Positions 15,637 through 24,062 of a stretch of 64,000 bases of DNA are shown here, in pieces (the first letter of the stretch is position 1; each line of letters starts with the position of its first letter). A program made the translations under genes and the position numbers. Below the pieces are notes generated by a model, which made no database searches, had not been told where the DNA came from, and saw nothing but the letters and a program-made list of their open reading frames with translations. The stretch spans positions 1,302,001 to 1,366,000 of the forward strand of contig NZ_AKWZ02000010.1 in NCBI RefSeq assembly GCF_000306235.2, given 5' to 3'. The stretch comes from Leptospira fainei serovar Hurstbridge str. BUT 6 (lineage in GTDB: Bacteria > Spirochaetota > Leptospiria > Leptospirales > Leptospiraceae).

Positions 15637-18033
15637 ATGAAACGAAGAATACTTGAATTTTTAAGACCACCGGTTTTTTCCGACGCTCAGAAAGAGTCAT
15701 CCGTTAGGCTTCTATACGGTTTAATGTATGTATGCTTGGGCGTAATGGTTGTCTTTCGGATTTTTCATCCTTTATTATCCGAAAGACCGAAGCCCACCTA
15801 TCTTTCCGTATATTTAATTCCCTTGGCAGTCTTGGTAAGCCATATTTTGGCAAAAAAAGGAAAACTAAAGGCGGCGGCCCATTTTTTGGTCGGTCTTCAT
15901 TGGTTACTTTTGTTTTTCATAATACTTCGAGAAGGTGGAGTTCAATCGATAGCGTTTTCTTTTTGCATGGTCTTGATCGTCTTCTCGGCTTTAGTTCTTG
16001 GGAATATTGCCGCAATGACATATACGGTATTGTCTATTGTAGCGGGCTCATTGAGCATCTATCTGGGTCAATACAATATCATACATCCGGTCTTTCGAGC
16101 TACTTCCGATACAGCGATACTTCTCGGAGTATCGATCGGTTTTTTCATGGTGGCCGTGCTTATGCGATTTGCCCTTATCGGATTCCGTAAGATGAGAGAG
16201 GAACTGTCGGAAGTTCAGCTTTATGCTAAAGTCGGCGGCTGGACGTTTAATACCGAAACGTTAGAGTTAACTTTGACTAAAGAGTATTTAATTCTTCTTG
16301 GAAAGGAAGACGCTAACGAGGCGAAGACGTTAGCTTTCGATTCGTTTTTGGAATCGCACGTCGCCGAAGAAGACCATAATAAGCTACGCGACATCTTGAA
16401 GGAAAGTTTAGCTAATAAGAACGATCCGACGTTCTCCGTTGATTTCGTTTATCAAGCTATTCGCTTTGACGGTAGCCGAAGGTTCATTCAGGTAAGGGGA
16501 AAATTTAGGGATTCGATTGTCGGTTTCGGTACTGGGCAGGACATTACGGAGAAATACCTTTCCCAAGAAAAGTTAAGGACGAGCCAGGAACTTTTTGCGA
16601 AAATATTTCAATTAAGCCCGTATGCAATTTCGATTTCTCGATTTGCCGACGGGAGATATTTCGACATTAACGAAGGATTTACTCGTCTGTTCGGTTTTAC
16701 TAGAGAGGAAGTGCTGGGAAAAACGGCCTTCGATATTCGACTCTGGGTTAATCCTGACGATAGGATCGGGTTTGCGGAAACGATAAAAAGGGATGGAATT
16801 CTTTTAAATGCGGAGACGTTGTTTCGAGCTAAGGACGGGCGAATCATACATTCCGTATTCTCAACGAGATTAGTGATCATTGACGGAGAGCAAAGCATGA
16901 TCAACGTCGTTCAGGATACGTCGGAAAGGAAGGAAGCGGAAGACCTTAGAGTTTTAAACCGAGAGATTTCGGAACAAAATCAGCTCATAGAAGAGCAGAA
17001 AAGAGAACTAGAAGTAACGCTGCAAAATTTAAAAAGAACGCAAAATCAGTTGGTCTTATCCGAAAAAATGGCCGCCTTAGGCCAATTGGTTGCCGGGATT
17101 GCGCATGAAATTAATAATCCGATCGGCGTGATCAGCGCTTCTAACGAAACGATCAGAAGCCACTTTTCTCGATCGATGCAGCGTATGGAAGAAGCATTTG
17201 TGATTTTGCAAGGCTTACAGGAAAAGGCTAGAGATGATTTATATTCTCTTCTCCGTAAAGGTCATTATAATCAGGAATTATTATCTCCGAAGGAAGCTCG
17301 CGAAAGAACGAAGGTTTTAGAAAGCAATTTAAAGGAATTAGGGATAGAAGGAGCTAGGTCTCTCGCCGAAGAATTGGTGGAAGCCGGGTTAGAAAACGCG
17401 CTATCGGATTTTCCTCGTTTGTTTACCGGAAAACATTCCAGGGAATTGTTGATGTACGCGTTGGACGAAATTCAAGCCGCTAGAAGTTGTCGCTTAATCG
17501 AAATGTCGGTCGATCGAACCTCAAAGATCGTATATGCGCTTAAAAATTTTTCGCATTTCCGATCGGGAGGAATTAAGACGGCAGTGCATCTTTACGAGAG
17601 TTTGGATACGGTTTTAACGATTTATCACAACCAACTTAAGACAGGCGTCGAAATCAAAAAAGATTATAGTGGTATCCCGCCTATCCAAGCTTATCCGGAT
17701 GATCTACTTCATGTTTGGACAAATTTAATTTATAACGCGGCTCAGGCTATGAACTTTAAAGGCGTTTTAAAACTTGAAATTCATAGGATTGGCGACTACG
17801 AAGCTGAAGTAAGAATTTCCGATACAGGTCCCGGGATTGCGGATTCTATCGCGGATCGCATTTTTGAACCTTTCTTTACTACGAAATCTCAGGGTGAAGG
17901 GTCCGGTTTAGGATTGGATATCGTTCGGCGTATTATCGAGAATCATGACGGCTCAATTCGCTTCGAATCCTCTTCGGAGGGAACGACTTTCTTTGTTCGC
18001 TTACCTATAAGTCCGTCCAACGAATTCGTATAA
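15637..18033 (+). CDS. Membrane PAS-domain sensor histidine kinase
   Basis: The 798-residue kinase begins with about six membrane helices (residues 20-190), then two PAS regions (about 195-310 and 315-435; the second contains SPYAISISRFADGRYFDINEGFTR), a coiled-coil linker, the H-box GIAHEINNPIG (phospho-His near 490), a long helical insert of about 130 residues and the HATPase domain with WTNLIYNAAQAM, DTGPGIADS and GSGLGLDIVRRI. No receiver domain is fused and no response regulator gene is adjacent, so it is an orphan. The ATG at 15637 was chosen over TTG at 15631. Confidence 0.92.
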   Translation: MKRRILEFLRPPVFSDAQKESSVRLLYGLMYVCLGVMVVFRIFHPLLSERPKPTYLSVYLIPLAVLVSHILAKKGKLKAAAHFLVGLHWLLLFFIILREGGVQSIAFSFCMVLIVFSALVLGNIAAMTYTVLSIVAGSLSIYLGQYNIIHPVFRATSDTAILLGVSIGFFMVAVLMRFALIGFRKMREELSEVQLYAKVGGWTFNTETLELTLTKEYLILLGKEDANEAKTLAFDSFLESHVAEEDHNKLRDILKESLANKNDPTFSVDFVYQAIRFDGSRRFIQVRGKFRDSIVGFGTGQDITEKYLSQEKLRTSQELFAKIFQLSPYAISISRFADGRYFDINEGFTRLFGFTREEVLGKTAFDIRLWVNPDDRIGFAETIKRDGILLNAETLFRAKDGRIIHSVFSTRLVIIDGEQSMINVVQDTSERKEAEDLRVLNREISEQNQLIEEQKRELEVTLQNLKRTQNQLVLSEKMAALGQLVAGIAHEINNPIGVISASNETIRSHFSRSMQRMEEAFVILQGLQEKARDDLYSLLRKGHYNQELLSPKEARERTKVLESNLKELGIEGARSLAEELVEAGLENALSDFPRLFTGKHSRELLMYALDEIQAARSCRLIEMSVDRTSKIVYALKNFSHFRSGGIKTAVHLYESLDTVLTIYHNQLKTGVEIKKDYSGIPPIQAYPDDLLHVWTNLIYNAAQAMNFKGVLKLEIHRIGDYEAEVRISDTGPGIADSIADRIFEPFFTTKSQGEGSGLGLDIVRRIIENHDGSIRFESSSEGTTFFVRLPISPSNEFV

Positions 18034-18077
18034 ACATTCATTTATCATTTCGTTTAACAGATACTTTTTTCTCCGGC

Positions 18078-18605
18078 TTACTTTTTCTTCTTTAGAAATT
18101 TTTCAATTTTTGGCCGAATTACGTAATGACAGTAAGGTTGATCGGAATTCGTGCGAAAATAGTTTTGATGGTAGTTTTCTGCGGGAAAAAACTTTTCCAT
18201 TGCTACGATTTCGGTAACTATCGGAACTTCGAAAGTCGACTGAGCCTTTTCTCTCGATTCTTCGGCGATTTTTTTCTGCTCCGGAGTTTCAAAGAGAATG
18301 ATGCTTCTATATTGAGTACCTTCGTCATTTCCTTGGCGGTTTCTCGTAGTCGGATCATGGGCTTCCCAAAAAACGTTTAGTATATCGGAAAACGAAATTT
18401 TTGTCGGATCGAAACCGATACGAATTACTTCCGCGTGTCCAGTAAGCCCGGAGCATACGGACTTGTAATTTGGCGAGGGATCCGAACCTCCCGCATAACC
18501 GGAAACGATCGATTCCACTCCATCCACTAGTTGAAATACTGCTTCCACACACCAGAAGCAACCTCCTCCTACAGTCGCGAATTCCAGTTTTTTTTCCTCT
18601 GCCAT
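18078..18605 (-). CDS. msrA: Peptide-methionine (S)-S-oxide reductase MsrA
   Basis: MsrA reduces S-methionine sulfoxide in proteins. The 175-residue protein has the catalytic GGGCFWCVEAVF motif (residues 13-24), the GYAGGSDPSPNYKSVCSGLTGHAE segment and the AENYHQNYF motif. Length fits the family. It is convergent with the histidine kinase and is a single gene. Confidence 0.97.
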   Translation of the reverse strand: MAEEKKLEFATVGGGCFWCVEAVFQLVDGVESIVSGYAGGSDPSPNYKSVCSGLTGHAEVIRIGFDPTKISFSDILNVFWEAHDPTTRNRQGNDEGTQYRSIILFETPEQKKIAEESREKAQSTFEVPIVTEIVAMEKFFPAENYHQNYFRTNSDQPYCHYVIRPKIEKFLKKKK

Positions 18606-18729
18606 CCTACTTCCTCCGGATTCTTTACTTACATTAGATTTAACGGTATCTATGAAAAATAAAAAAGGTTTTGAATTTGTTTAAATTCTGCCCCGTTTTT
18701 CGAAAAAGCCAGCGCCAATAAGATGAAAA

Positions 18730-19221
18730 ATGCGATCGGCGAAAGAATTCCGATCCATGTATATGATTATGAAATTGAAATTAATCGTCGGAAACAAAAA
18801 AGCGATTTCGAAAGTCGTTTCGCTTCGGGCAAAGTCTTCTCGCGGGGAGCTCCCAAACTGCACTCTTCTTATTTCGGAAGAACTATACGATCGTTTTCGG
18901 AAAAGGTGGCAGGGAGAGCGAGCGCTCGCACGTTGCTTAAACGAACTACTTACGATTTATGGGACCGGTTTGGAAAAAGGTGATAAGTTGAATCCTGGCT
19001 CGTTTATGCTTCTCTATCAACGAAAACGCTATGACTCCGGATCGGGTTGGAATCGAATCAATTTTCGACCTGATGGAAACGATTGGACAAGACTCGGAAA
19101 TTTATCGCGATGGCATGGAGTGTCTAGATGCTTTTTATTTAGTTATCTACTGGAAATCCACTTAAAGCGGAAAGCGGTATCAAAAGCTCTCGCGTCAGCT
19201 TCGGGCAAAAAAAGTGCTTAG
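18730..19221 (+). CDS. DUF1564 family protein
   Basis: The 163-residue product shows the DUF1564 hallmarks: TLLISEELYDRFRKRWQGERALARCLNELLTIYG in the middle and NRINFRPDGNDWTRLGNLSRWHGVSRCFLFSYLLEI near the end. DUF1564 is known to me as a Leptospira-restricted paralogous family; the GVSRC...LLE end and the short helical middle look like ribbon-helix-helix or plasmid-antitoxin-like DNA-binding proteins, but function is not established. The start is uncertain: ATGs at 18730 and 18757 are both possible. A terminator at 19232 follows. Confidence 0.8.
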   Translation: MRSAKEFRSMYMIMKLKLIVGNKKAISKVVSLRAKSSRGELPNCTLLISEELYDRFRKRWQGERALARCLNELLTIYGTGLEKGDKLNPGSFMLLYQRKRYDSGSGWNRINFRPDGNDWTRLGNLSRWHGVSRCFLFSYLLEIHLKRKAVSKALASASGKKSA

Positions 19222-19231
19222 AAATTCGTCC

Positions 19232-19264
19232 CCGAGAGGGATCAAACGTCCGCTCTCGGTTTTA
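19232..19264 (+). terminator. Rho-independent terminator after the DUF1564 gene
   Basis: CCGAGAG and CTCTCGG (7-bp stem, 14-base loop) are followed by TTTTATTT. The second arm lies inside the 3' end of the convergent cNMP-binding gene, so the hairpin may serve both directions. Confidence 0.7.
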
Positions 19265-19679
19265 TTTCTTCCAGGTTAATCGAAGAAAGAGAACTTAATT
19301 TACCAATCTCTTCCTCGACGGAAACCAATCTTTCAATCATAGTGCTTAGCAAGATTGAAAAAAATTTAGGATTTGTCTGTCCGATTTTATGAAACATATC
19401 CTGATCTAGACTTCCGATCTTCGCTTTATCCGAAGCGACTCTTGCACCGGCGGCTCTCGGAATCTTGCTTATCAAAGCCATTTCTCCGAAGAAGGAACCG
19501 GAACTAAGCTTGCGAATTACCCTTACTTCTCCGTCGTACGTCTTCAGGATTTCTACTTCTCCGTGAAGTAGAAAATACATCATCCCAGTGGACGTATCCT
19601 TCTCTTCGAATACGCTTTCTCCGGCTATATAAGTTTTAACGGAAATATTATTAATAAATTCTAATACGTTTATGCTCAT
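19242..19679 (-). CDS. Cyclic nucleotide-binding domain protein (second of pair)
   Basis: This 145-residue protein is a free-standing cNMP-binding/CRP-type beta-roll: YIAGESVFEEKDTSTGMMYFLLHGEVEI, then the phosphate-binding cassette SSGSFFGEMALISKIPRAA with the expected Arg. A C-terminal helical part follows, without a helix-turn-helix, so it is not a CRP-like regulator but a small sensor or adapter. Its start ATG overlaps the stop of the upstream paralogue by 4 bases (ATGA), so translation is coupled. Confidence 0.85.
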   Translation of the reverse strand: MSINVLEFINNISVKTYIAGESVFEEKDTSTGMMYFLLHGEVEILKTYDGEVRVIRKLSSGSFFGEMALISKIPRAAGARVASDKAKIGSLDQDMFHKIGQTNPKFFSILLSTMIERLVSVEEEIGKLSSLSSINLEEIKPRADV

Positions 19680-20239
19680 GCGACGGTTTCCTTTTCGGGT
19701 TTCATGTTGATCGCATTGGCAGCGGGGTTTATATTGGGAATTGCCTTTTTCTCTTTCTCGGAAAGTTCGGATTGAGTTTCTTCCTTAGGAAGTTCAGGAG
19801 TCGGTGAGGCCGTTTTCTCGGTAGGTTCTTCTTCATTTTTCCGGTGTATCTCGGAGTAAAGCGATTCAAGTTTTGCTTCGGCTCGGTTTAATTTTTCAAT
19901 CGTATTCTTGAGTAGCAAAAGGAGAAACTGGGGACTGGTTTGTTCCAGCTTACTGAAGACGGACTTATTCAAGATTCCGACTTTGGCAGTCGGCGAAATC
20001 ACTCGGACCGACATAGTTCTTCGTTTCCCGGAGATCAGGGAGATTTCGCCGAAGAATTCACCGGGAGAAAGATCCTTAATGGGTCTCTCCTGATCTTGTT
20101 CGCGACGTTTTGAAACTCTCAATTGACCCTGAAAAAGAAAATACATGTTTCCGTCCGGAAAGTCCCCTTCTCGGAAAATATAGGAACCCCTTTCATAGGT
20201 TATCGGAGTGACGCTTTGTAAAAGATCGGCTGCCGTCAT
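19676..20239 (-). CDS. Cyclic nucleotide-binding domain protein (first of pair)
   Basis: From the ATG at 20239 the product is 187 residues with a cNMP-binding beta-roll (ERGSYIFREGDFPDGNMYFLFQGQLRV, then LSPGEFFGEISLISGKRRTMS), followed by a helical segment and an acidic, Thr/Pro/Glu-rich tail ending in NPAANAINMKPEKETVA. There is no DNA-binding domain. It is paralogous to and translationally coupled with the next gene. A TTG at 20314 would add 25 residues; I prefer the ATG because the domain begins at MTAADLLQSV. The phosphate-binding Arg is present, so cAMP or cGMP binding is plausible. Confidence 0.82.
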   Translation of the reverse strand: MTAADLLQSVTPITYERGSYIFREGDFPDGNMYFLFQGQLRVSKRREQDQERPIKDLSPGEFFGEISLISGKRRTMSVRVISPTAKVGILNKSVFSKLEQTSPQFLLLLLKNTIEKLNRAEAKLESLYSEIHRKNEEEPTEKTASPTPELPKEETQSELSEKEKKAIPNINPAANAINMKPEKETVA

Positions 20240-20314
20240 ATAAAGTGATTCGACGTAATAAACTAGGTAGATCCAAAGTCTCGAGCAAAAATTAGAATCC
20301 GAAATATGTTCCAA

Positions 20315-20887
20315 TTTTCTACGGACGCTCGGGTTGGAACTCCGTCATACGAAATTTAATTGGATTGCAAACGGAGTATTCGATCTTGTTATCCCTTGGG
20401 TGATGATAGAATGTGTAAAAATTCCTCGTATCGAAAATGTAAAAATAAAGATTGAGAGTTGAATGATATTTTTCCGGACGAATATTAAATAAGACGAATG
20501 CAAATTTTAGAATGAATGCGGGTTGCTATAAAATTTTTCGTAAATTAGAATATGTTTTTCATTTACGGGACTTTATTCCTCAAGCGGATTTTATTTTTTA
20601 ATTGCATTATAAAAATTATGAATCTATAATTTCTAAAAAATGCTTCCTTTTTGACTCGCGGCTAAATGAGAGTTATTTAATCGGAAAACATGGTCGATCG
20701 TTTGGAGATCATGATCGATAAAAATTAATCGAAAAGCGCAAATCATTTTAATAATCTAATTACGCTAAACGAGATATCCCTGAAACGGTAAATATTTCGA
20801 ACTATTAATGGATGCTGATTTTTTATAAAATCGATCGCTGGGGCACTCGTACGTTTTACAGACCCTATCCGAAAGAAGGTTTTATTT
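20315..20887. other. AT-rich intergenic region without a recognisable gene
   Basis: About 570 bases between the cNMP gene pair and the small ORF at 20888. It is clearly richer in A and T than its surroundings, with several short runs such as TTTTTTATAAAA. I see no open frame above about 15 codons with a plausible start, no tRNA-like cloverleaf and no strong hairpin with a T-run. It may hold promoters for both sides or a non-coding RNA. Confidence 0.5.
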
Positions 20888-21058
20888 ATGAGGATTTTTT
20901 ATTTAATTTCCACTCTTTGGATTTTATGGCTTTATTCTTCTCGAGAGTACGTAACATTAGGAACTTATAATTCTTTCGAAGAATGTCGATCGGCAAAAAC
21001 TTCCGATCAATCGGGGATTATGCTTTGGAAAACCGAGTGTAGAGAGTCGGCGAGATAG
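20888..21058 (+). CDS. Small secreted-type protein, 56 residues
   Basis: ATG at 20888 to TAG at 21056-21058 encodes 56 residues. The N-terminus MRIFYLISTLWILWLYSS is a hydrophobic signal or anchor, followed by a short polar mature part with two cysteines (EECRSAK and KTECRES) about 25 residues apart, which could form a disulfide in the periplasm. AGAAGG lies 9 bases upstream of the ATG. The protein is too short for most gene callers; its signal plus paired cysteines makes a real gene more likely than chance. Function unknown. Confidence 0.6.
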   Translation: MRIFYLISTLWILWLYSSREYVTLGTYNSFEECRSAKTSDQSGIMLWKTECRESAR

Positions 21059-21202
21059 AAAAGCTTCGAGATAATTTTCCGAAGTCTTCTCTAAGAAACG
21101 GCAGGATCAATTCGAAAGTGAATTCGAAAAGAATGTGATTTAAGCGGATCTATGCTTTTTAATTTAGGAAAAATTATTTCAGTAAAAATTCTGATCTTCG
21201 AT

Positions 21203-22072
21203 TTAGAATTTCCACGCATAAGCCAGTTCTGAATTCCAGCCCAATGTATTTCCGCCTAACGCGAAAGGACGATACGTCGGGCTGACACTGAAGCGAATTC
21301 CTTCCGGGTTCGGATCTCCAGCCAATAGCTTTTCCTTTTGAACGCCTAAATAATACGAATACAGAATCTGCAATCCGTAAGCGACCCCGAATGCAATAAG
21401 GGCATCGTTGGAATGCGTGCTCGCATCTCGATAGTGATTAAATGCTCCGCCTGAATACGCCGAGCCAACTAAAACTCGGACCAACGTTGCGGAAGGTTGA
21501 TTTAAGCTTGAATCATTTTGCGAAATGACTAAATATTCATATACTTTGTTTTGATAGGCGGCTTTGGCGGAATGAAACTCGCTATTTGTTTTCGTGCTAT
21601 AATAGGCAAGACCGAGTACTGCTGCAAATGTAACTACTCCTTGCCATTTCTTATCCGCTTTCCATAAACCCCATCCTGGAAGTACTGCGGAGCTTAACGG
21701 ATAATTCCAGCGAGGCTTTTGCCACCATCTCTGTTTTCCAGGTTGAATGGGCTCTTCTTTTACCTGTGCCTGCTCTATGGTTTTCGGCGTTTCTACCTTT
21801 TTGGGTTCTTGCTTTGGTTCGTCTTTTAGACGAAGCTCTTGTATTTCCGTTTTAGGAATGGTGAGAACTTTACCCCCGACCTCCATCTGCACGTCGGTAC
21901 GCGTTTGGTTTACCACTTTTCCTTGGAGAACTTTCCCGTTTTTAAGCGTTAAAGTGGCGCTGAAAATTGCGTTGGAGGAAATAATGATAAGAAAGAATAT
22001 AATAATCCAACGCAGGGGCATAGAGCGAACCGGACTGCCTGGGAATAATCCTTCCGAAAGGTTAAAATTCAT
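21203..22072 (-). CDS. Membrane protein with N-terminal SH3/Sm-like strand domain (DUF5683-like)
   Basis: The 289-residue product starts at the ATG at 22072, or more likely functionally at the internal Met of MPLRWIIIFFLIIISS (22021), which gives a signal peptide ending IFSA. A small beta domain follows (LTLKNGKVLQGKVVNQTRTDVQMEVGG), then a Lys/Pro/Glu-rich linker, and a C-terminal part with AVLPGWGLWKADKKWQGVVTF and two or three membrane helices, resembling DUF5683. Function unknown. The same KNGKxLxGxVV motif recurs in the FecR protein nearby (KDGRELRGVVVSQKKGK), suggesting shared ancestry of that small domain. The starts of this gene and the sigma factor are only 15 bases apart. Confidence 0.7.
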   Translation of the reverse strand: MNFNLSEGLFPGSPVRSMPLRWIIIFFLIIISSNAIFSATLTLKNGKVLQGKVVNQTRTDVQMEVGGKVLTIPKTEIQELRLKDEPKQEPKKVETPKTIEQAQVKEEPIQPGKQRWWQKPRWNYPLSSAVLPGWGLWKADKKWQGVVTFAAVLGLAYYSTKTNSEFHSAKAAYQNKVYEYLVISQNDSSLNQPSATLVRVLVGSAYSGGAFNHYRDASTHSNDALIAFGVAYGLQILYSYYLGVQKEKLLAGDPNPEGIRFSVSPTYRPFALGGNTLGWNSELAYAWKF

Positions 22073-22087
22073 CGGTTCGAGATTTTC

Positions 22088-22717
22088 TTGGCAATATCTT
22101 TCTTCAAGAAAAAACCTAATTTACTTGAAAAAACGGAACCAGGAAAAAACTTTCATTCTACCGTGTCGGATACCTTATTTTTCGAGAAATTATACAATAA
22201 GAATAAGGATCATTTGTTCTCCTTTATTCGGCGTTCGGTGAGGGATGAATCAACCGCCCTCGACCTTTTACAAGACACGTTTTTGAACTTCTTTAAACAT
22301 TATTCCGGTAAGGTCCTTCCGGAAGAACAGATCGCCCGGATGATTCTTTTTAGAATTGCCCGGAATCTCATGATTAACCACGGCAAATCTTACTATCAAA
22401 AGAACGTTTCATTGGTTGGTGAGGAGGCTGGGACCTTTTTCGGCTCAAAAACTCAGGGTCCGGAAGGCCAGGTTTTGGATGATATCGCGGCTCAGGATCT
22501 GGCTAAAATGCTATCTATTCTTTTTGAAATTTTACCGGAAGACCAAAAGACAGCGTTAGACCTTCGTTATGCGCAAGGATGCAAGTTGGAAGAAATCGCG
22601 CAGGTTCTGGAGCTTTCGGTATCCGGCGTTTCCCGGTTGCTGGAAAGAGCGGAAAAAGCGATTTTACAGGAAGGAAAACGGAGGGGATTTCAACCGGAAT
22701 CCTTCTTAAAAAATTGA
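22088..22717 (+). CDS. ECF-type RNA polymerase sigma factor
   Basis: The 209-residue protein has sigma region 2 (LYNKNKDHLFSFIRRSV, ALDLLQDTFLNFFKHY, IARNLMINHGKS) and region 4 (LPEDQKTALDLRYAQGCKLEEIAQVLELSVSGVSRLLERAEKAI), the latter a helix-turn-helix for -35 recognition. It lacks region 3, as in extracytoplasmic-function sigma factors. The start is TTG at 22088; no ATG lies before region 2. A 45-codon frame and a FecR membrane protein follow in the same direction, the usual sigma/anti-sigma arrangement. Confidence 0.92.
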   Translation: MAISFFKKKPNLLEKTEPGKNFHSTVSDTLFFEKLYNKNKDHLFSFIRRSVRDESTALDLLQDTFLNFFKHYSGKVLPEEQIARMILFRIARNLMINHGKSYYQKNVSLVGEEAGTFFGSKTQGPEGQVLDDIAAQDLAKMLSILFEILPEDQKTALDLRYAQGCKLEEIAQVLELSVSGVSRLLERAEKAILQEGKRRGFQPESFLKN

Positions 22718-22745
22718 GAAATCGCTTTTTTAAATCTTCGAACGA

Positions 22746-22883
22746 ATGATTAATTTCGTCAGAAATGTGTATGACCGCAAAAAAACGAGCAACGAAATTC
22801 ACTCCAGTTTGTTGGTCCAACTGAAAGCGGGAGAAACGCTCGAAGAGCCGGAACCTGAAGATAGAAACGGAGAAATAGGATGA
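22746..22883 (+). CDS. Small protein between sigma factor and FecR gene
   Basis: ATG at 22746 to TGA at 22881-22883 encodes 45 residues: a basic N-terminal half (MINFVRNVYDRKKTSNEIH) and a very acidic C-terminal half (EEPEPEDRNGE). The TGA overlaps the ATG of the FecR gene (ATGA at 22880-22883), so translation is probably coupled. It starts 28 bases after the sigma factor stop. No family recognised. Position suggests a small anti-sigma partner or a translational leader; this is inference. Confidence 0.55.
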   Translation: MINFVRNVYDRKKTSNEIHSSLLVQLKAGETLEEPEPEDRNGEIG

Positions 22884-23932
22884 ATAAGATGACACCCGAA
22901 TTCGAACCCTATGCCGAGCTCCTTAAAAGGACTCGTACCGTTTCTAAACTCCCCGACTTCGATCCTTCGTGGATCGGAAAGTCTCCCCGCTTTGAAGTGG
23001 AGGCAGTCGTTGTGGAAACCTCAAATAAGAGTAATTTAGCAGAACTTCCCAAATCAAGTCGTCGCGTCTTTTTGTTCGCAGCGGCAGCAGTTCTCTTAGT
23101 AGGTATTGGTATAGGCGGATATTTCAAATTTTCCAAATCACAAACTCAGGTGGTAGAAGGAGCAATTCTGAAAGCCGCGGTAGTGTTTGTAAAAGGTGAT
23201 GCGAAAGTTGTTCGCGATGTTGAAGCTCCGATTCATCTGGGCGATATTTTGACCGAAGGGGATCGAATCGTTACAGGTTCCGGAGGTTCGGTCGACATTG
23301 GACTTACGGATTCTAGTATCATTCGCCTTAAAGAGAAATCGACGTTATTGTTAAAAGGATTGCGTGAGACGGATTCTTCTCAAGTTAAACTTTCCCTTTT
23401 ATCAGGTAGAATTTTAAGCTTGGTCGAGAAAGAGAAGAAGAATGCAAACTTTGTCGTCGATACCCCAACCGTTGTGGCGGCAGTTCGCGGAACATCGTTT
23501 GAAGTGGATGCAAGTTCCGAGGAATCTTCGGTATATGTTGCGGATGGAGCTGTCGAAGTTACGCCGTTAATCAACGATGAAGCTCAGAAAGTCTTGAGTG
23601 TCGGCGGGCTAGTGATCGTCACAGTAGAGAAAGCCACCTATTATGAAGATACGGATCGCAGTAAGAAAGCTCTTCCGGAATACACGGAAATGCGTAAGAA
23701 CTTAAACGCACTAGACAAAGAAGTTATGGAGACTACAAGAAATCTCAAGTCCGCTAAGACCGAAGCGGAGTTGAGCCAAATGTATGATAAGAGTATCGAG
23801 CAAATCATTTTGAAAGATGGACGTGAACTCCGCGGAGTCGTCGTTTCTCAGAAAAAAGGTAAGCTGATTATTCAAACCTTGAAAGGGTCCTACATACTAG
23901 ACGAAGCCGTGGTTGAAACGATTCGATACTAA
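22880..23932 (+). CDS. FecR-domain membrane protein, probable anti-sigma regulator
   Basis: The 350-residue protein has a cytoplasmic N-terminus of about 70 residues, one membrane helix (VFLFAAAAVLLVGIGIGGYF, residues 56-75) and a periplasmic FecR domain: VFVKGDAKVVRDVEAPIHLGDILTEGDRIVTGSGGSVDIGL, then IRLKEKSTLLLKG, then VDTPTVVAAVRGTSFEVD. The C-terminus carries a coiled-coil segment and a small KDGRELRGVVVSQKKGKL strand domain. In this class the N-terminal part binds the sigma factor and the periplasmic part senses a signal. It is the last gene of the sigma cassette, followed by a strong terminator. Confidence 0.88.
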   Translation: MNKMTPEFEPYAELLKRTRTVSKLPDFDPSWIGKSPRFEVEAVVVETSNKSNLAELPKSSRRVFLFAAAAVLLVGIGIGGYFKFSKSQTQVVEGAILKAAVVFVKGDAKVVRDVEAPIHLGDILTEGDRIVTGSGGSVDIGLTDSSIIRLKEKSTLLLKGLRETDSSQVKLSLLSGRILSLVEKEKKNANFVVDTPTVVAAVRGTSFEVDASSEESSVYVADGAVEVTPLINDEAQKVLSVGGLVIVTVEKATYYEDTDRSKKALPEYTEMRKNLNALDKEVMETTRNLKSAKTEAELSQMYDKSIEQIILKDGRELRGVVVSQKKGKLIIQTLKGSYILDEAVVETIRY

Positions 23933-23963
23933 TGTAGATTTTTTCACCGTTCTTTAGCGGATT

Positions 23964-23997
23964 AAAACCCGGATGTGGAAACGCTTCCGGGTTTTTT
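23964..23997 (+). terminator. Rho-independent terminator of the sigma/FecR operon
   Basis: AAAACCCGGA pairs with TCCGGGTTTT around a 12-base loop, followed by further T; it begins about 30 bases after the FecR stop. Confidence 0.9.
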
Positions 23998-24062
23998 GTA
24001 TTAACGGCTTTTAACGTTTAAAATGAATATCGTCAAAGGGATTTCGTCGTTTAAAAAAACGA

